This document shows, in pieces, positions 61,540 to 64,000 of a stretch of DNA of 64,000 nt. Below the pieces are notes generated by a model. It did no database searches. It was given only the letters and a program-made list of their open reading frames with translations, and was not told the DNA's origin. This stretch comes from Streptomyces flaveolus (GTDB lineage Bacteria; Actinomycetota; Actinomycetes; Streptomycetales; Streptomycetaceae). Position 1 is the first letter of the stretch. The number at the start of each line of letters is the position of its first letter. The DNA lies in NCBI RefSeq assembly GCF_000716535.1, contig NZ_JNWV01000008.1, positions 150,993 to 214,992 of the forward strand, given 5' to 3'. A program made the position numbers and the translations under genes.

Positions 61540-62475
61540 CTACGCCGGCGGCGCGAACCCCGTGGCCGGCCGGTCGGTCCGGGACTCCTCCCGCGGCGGC
61601 GCCGACGAGGGAGCGAGAGGGGCCTGCGGCGGCTGCGGTGCGGCTCCGTGCGCCATCGGCGGTGCTGCCGGGTGCGCCACCGGCTGTGCTGCGGGCCCTG
61701 CCATCGGCGGAGCGAAGCCGCCGCCGCCCCTCCCGAACGCCTGCCGGACCTCACGGGACTGCCGCTCGTGCACCACGGCCGCCAGGAAGGCGGCAGGAGG
61801 CAGGTCCCGGGGCACCGGTGCCCCGGTCCGCTCCGCGAGGTCGGCCGCCAGCCGCTGTGCCATACCCGCCGAGACCTGCGGATCGAGCTGCTGCATCCGG
61901 GTCAGGTACTGCCGGACGGCGAGCCACAGCCCGTCCGGGACCGCCGACAGGTCCAGCCCGGCGAACCGCCCCACGAGCCACGGCGGCGGAGGCGGAACGA
62001 AGCCGGTCCGCCCGGCGGGTATCCGTTCCCGAACGACCAGGGTGCCCGCGAAAACGTCCCCGAGCCGCCGCCCCCGAGCCGAGACCAGCGAGGCGATACA
62101 GGCCACCACCCCGAACGTCATCAGGATCTCCACCACCCCGATCGCGCCCCGCACCAGCGCATGCCGGAAGCGGATCGGCCCACCGTCGTCCCGCACCACC
62201 CGGAGCCCGAACGCCAGCTTCCCCAGCGAACGCCCGTGACTGAGCGTCTCGACGGCTATCGGCCCGCCGACCAGCACCAGCAGGAACGTCGCGATCGACA
62301 GCGCCAGCTGCGCGGCCTCGTCCAACGAAGCCGTCGACACGGCCAGCACCATCATCACGACGATGTACGCGACCACCGCCACGACCAGGTCCAACAACAC
62401 GGCCAGCGCCCTGCTCGGCAGCTTCGCGGGCCGCAGTTCGAGCGCCACCGCCTCGCCCGTCACCAGCTCACTCAC
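61540..62475 (-). CDS. RDD family membrane protein
   Basis: A 311-residue protein with an RDD domain of about three to four helices in residues 1-150: LPSRALAVLLDLVVAVVAYI (the Arg/Asp pair), GGPIAVETLSHGRSLGKLAF followed by GLRVVRDDG, and RRLGDVFAGTLVV. A cytoplasmic, Pro/Ala-rich C-terminus follows (AAPPMAHGAAPQPPQAPLAP). RDD proteins are often transporter-like or accessory membrane proteins. GTG at 62475. It is divergent from the SpoIIM gene 142 bp away; this RDD-SpoIIM pairing recurs in actinobacteria, usually next to a MoxR/DUF58 cluster not seen here. Confidence 0.88.
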   Translation of the reverse strand: MSELVTGEAVALELRPAKLPSRALAVLLDLVVAVVAYIVVMMVLAVSTASLDEAAQLALSIATFLLVLVGGPIAVETLSHGRSLGKLAFGLRVVRDDGGPIRFRHALVRGAIGVVEILMTFGVVACIASLVSARGRRLGDVFAGTLVVRERIPAGRTGFVPPPPPWLVGRFAGLDLSAVPDGLWLAVRQYLTRMQQLDPQVSAGMAQRLAADLAERTGAPVPRDLPPAAFLAAVVHERQSREVRQAFGRGGGGFAPPMAGPAAQPVAHPAAPPMAHGAAPQPPQAPLAPSSAPPREESRTDRPATGFAPPA

Positions 62476-62617
62476 GCCCGCCGCCCTTCCCTGGTCCGCC
62501 CCTGAACCGCAAGTCTGCCAAGCTGTGGGCGCATCGCGCCGCAGTACGACAAGCTGACAGCAAGCACGAGCATCCACGACGAGCCGTGGACGACCAGCCG
62601 AGGAGCAGGCAGACCCG

Positions 62618-63625
62618 ATGGACCTGGACGTCTTCGTCTCCGTACACCGAGCCGAATGGGACCGGCTCGACGCACTGCTCGGCCGCCGACGCCGGCTCAC
62701 CGGCGCCGAAGCAGACGAACTCGTCGCCCTCTACCAGCGCACCGCCACCCACCTGTCCCTCATCCAGTCGAGCGCTCCGGACCCGCAACTGACGGGACGG
62801 CTCAGCCAGCTCGTGGCACGCGCGCGCAGCACCGTCGCCGGCACCCGCCGCGCGTCATGGCGGGACGTCACGCGCTTCCTCGGCCAGGGCTTCCCGGCCG
62901 CCGTCTACCGCACCCGCCACTGGTGGGTGCCCACAGCGCTGGTCTCCACCGCCGTCGCCATCCTCCTGGGCTGGTGGATCGGCACCCACCCCGAGGTGCA
63001 GTCGTCCATCGCGGCACCCAGCCAGCTGCGGGAGCTGACCCGGCCCGGCGGTGAGTACGAGACCTACTACTCCAGCCATCCGGCTGCCGCCTTCGCGGCC
63101 CAGGTCTGGACGAACAACGCCCAAGCGGCGGCGATGTGCCTGGTCCTGGGTGTCTTTCTGGGACTGCCCGTCCTCTGGATCCTCTTCCAGAACATGCTCA
63201 ACCTGGGCGTCGGCTTCGGCCTCATGTCCTCGGCCGGCCGCCTCGACACCTTCCTCGGTCTGATCCTCCCGCACGGCCTGCTCGAACTGACCGCGGTCTT
63301 CGTCGCCGCCGGTACGGGATTGCGCCTCGGCTGGACCGTCATCGACCCCGGCCCGCGCAGCCGGCGCGCGGCGCTCGCGGAGGAGGGACGGGCTGCCGTC
63401 GGCATGGCGATCGGCCTCGCCCTGGTCCTGTTCGTCTCCGGTGCCATCGAAGGCTTCGTCACCCCCTCCGGCCTGCCCACCTGGGCCCGCATCGGCATCG
63501 GAGTCGCGGCCGAGCTGGCGTTCCTGACGTACGTCTACGTGCTGGGCGGGCGTGCGGCACGCGCGGGTGAGACGGGCGATCTCGAAGCCACGGACCGCAG
63601 CTCCTCGGTCCCCACGGCCGCCTGA
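62618..63625 (+). CDS. Stage II sporulation protein M family membrane protein
   Basis: A 335-residue SpoIIM/DUF95 protein. A helical cytoplasmic N-terminus (AEWDRLDALLGRRRRLTGAE) precedes about six membrane segments with family hallmarks FAAQVWTNNAQAAAMCLVLG, VLWILFQNMLNLGVGFGLM and LILPHGLLELTAVFVAAGTG. In Bacillus, SpoIIM works in engulfment with peptidoglycan hydrolases; in Streptomyces the role is unclear. ATG at 62618 follows cgaggagcaggcagacccg. Divergent from the RDD gene. Confidence 0.92.
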   Translation: MDLDVFVSVHRAEWDRLDALLGRRRRLTGAEADELVALYQRTATHLSLIQSSAPDPQLTGRLSQLVARARSTVAGTRRASWRDVTRFLGQGFPAAVYRTRHWWVPTALVSTAVAILLGWWIGTHPEVQSSIAAPSQLRELTRPGGEYETYYSSHPAAAFAAQVWTNNAQAAAMCLVLGVFLGLPVLWILFQNMLNLGVGFGLMSSAGRLDTFLGLILPHGLLELTAVFVAAGTGLRLGWTVIDPGPRSRRAALAEEGRAAVGMAIGLALVLFVSGAIEGFVTPSGLPTWARIGIGVAAELAFLTYVYVLGGRAARAGETGDLEATDRSSSVPTAA

Positions 63626-63689
63626 CGGCCGGCGGATGTGCACTCGACCCCTGTGAGCTGCTAATCTCCTCTTCGCCCCGCAAGAGCCG

Positions 63690-63718
63690 TTGACACGGAG
63701 GGAGTGGGGAGGTAGATT
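63690..63718 (+). promoter_or_regulatory. rRNA operon promoter (upstream)
   Basis: TTGACA (63690-63695), a 17-bp spacer and TAGATT (63713-63718): close to consensus for the housekeeping sigma factor. It opens a 300-bp low-GC-for-Streptomyces leader typical of rRNA operons. Confidence 0.75.
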
Positions 63719-63736
63719 CAAACAGTTGCCCGGAGC

Positions 63737-63766
63737 TGGACAGATCCAGCGGGCAGCCGTTAGAAT
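63737..63766 (+). promoter_or_regulatory. rRNA operon promoter (second)
   Basis: TGGACA (63737-63742), an 18-bp spacer and TAGAAT (63761-63766). Tandem promoters are usual before Streptomyces rRNA operons. Confidence 0.6.
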
Positions 63767-64000
63767 CTAATCGCTTCGCCGGGAGCCGTGAACGGCACTC
63801 CGGGAAGCACCTTCCGATTACTCAGGAATGAGCGGCCGGTCAGACCGGCCAAGAACTTCTGATAAAGTCGGAAAAGCCGGAAAGGGAAACGCGAGAGCGC
63901 AAACCTGGAAAGCACCGAGGAAATCGGGTCGAGAAAAGATCTGATAGAGTCGGAAACGCAAGACCGAAGGGAAGCGCCCGGAGGAAAGCCCGAGAGGGTG
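63767..64000 (+). other. Pre-16S leader region of an rRNA operon, with a direct repeat
   Basis: TCTGATAAAGTCGGAAA (63858-63874) recurs as TCTGATAGAGTCGGAAA (63940-63956), an 82-bp period; each copy contains a -10-like box (TAAAGT, TAGAGT), so these may be the third and fourth promoters. The end of the window (aagcgcccggaggaaagccc) matches what I remember of Streptomyces pre-16S leaders. The 16S gene itself should start within a few hundred bases beyond the window. Confidence 0.75.

Overview
The window is one contiguous piece of a high-GC actinobacterial chromosome, almost certainly Streptomyces. The evidence is the GC-rich third codon positions, many GTG/TTG starts and 4-bp GTGA/ATGA gene overlaps, an 87-residue WhiB, a SigB-like sigma factor with STAS and kinase partners, fbiA/fbiB for coenzyme F420, and a SpoIIM/RDD pair. 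The gene order (hut genes, sigI, purK-purE, LCP genes, fbiAB, whiB, manB, manA, ahcY) matches what I remember of the S. coelicolor SCO3073 to SCO3022 region; I could not check that by search. It is core-like chromosome with only remnants of mobile DNA.

Layout. 0-4.1 kb: histidine degradation operon (end of hutU, an M20 amidohydrolase, hutF, hutI). 4.1-8.4 kb: a membrane protein joining a sigma-like region, a zinc finger and a ricin-type lectin, then a SigI/ArsI/PrsI partner-switching module. 8.6-13 kb: a cell-surface cluster with two sortase-type substrates that share a duplicated domain and two more membrane-anchored secreted proteins, one carrying a frameshift. 13-17.7 kb: a POT peptide transporter, a two-component system and a GtrA protein. 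17.9-22 kb: purK-purE, an M19 dipeptidase and a degenerate M19 paralogue. 22-23.7 kb: an IS481 remnant, two VOC proteins and a CGNR regulator. 23.8-27 kb: nucleotide-sugar dehydrogenase, acyl-CoA dehydrogenase, copper-storage protein.

27-41 kb is an envelope region: five LytR-CpsA-Psr (LCP) ligase paralogues on the minus strand, with a thioesterase, a GT2 glycosyltransferase, a PGRP amidase and a mannose-1-phosphate guanylyltransferase. 41-46 kb holds an AlkA-like glycosylase, an orphan Cys/Arg leader peptide, fbiB-fbiA, a cysteine dioxygenase and whiB. 46-57 kb has a 1257-residue GT2 membrane protein paired with a DUF5719 secreted protein, a metalloprotease-like protein, DUF3499, manB, a Trm112-like protein, an SIS isomerase-like protein and manA. 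57-63.6 kb has a CDF transporter, a signal peptidase lacking the usual lysine, ahcY, a hypothetical protein, an RDD protein and SpoIIM. The last 375 bases are the promoter/leader region of an rRNA operon whose 16S gene lies outside.

How the parts fit: manA, manB and the guanylyltransferase together make GDP-mannose. With the GT2 enzymes, the nucleotide-sugar dehydrogenase and five LCP ligases this suggests a locus for building mannose-containing wall glycopolymers or glycoproteins (inference). Non-coding features of note are a 40-bp dispersed element inserted in frame in two genes, a 107-bp element with perfect 15-bp inverted ends that supplies a stop codon, intergenic hairpin repeats, and three evenly spaced DnaA-box-like sequences.
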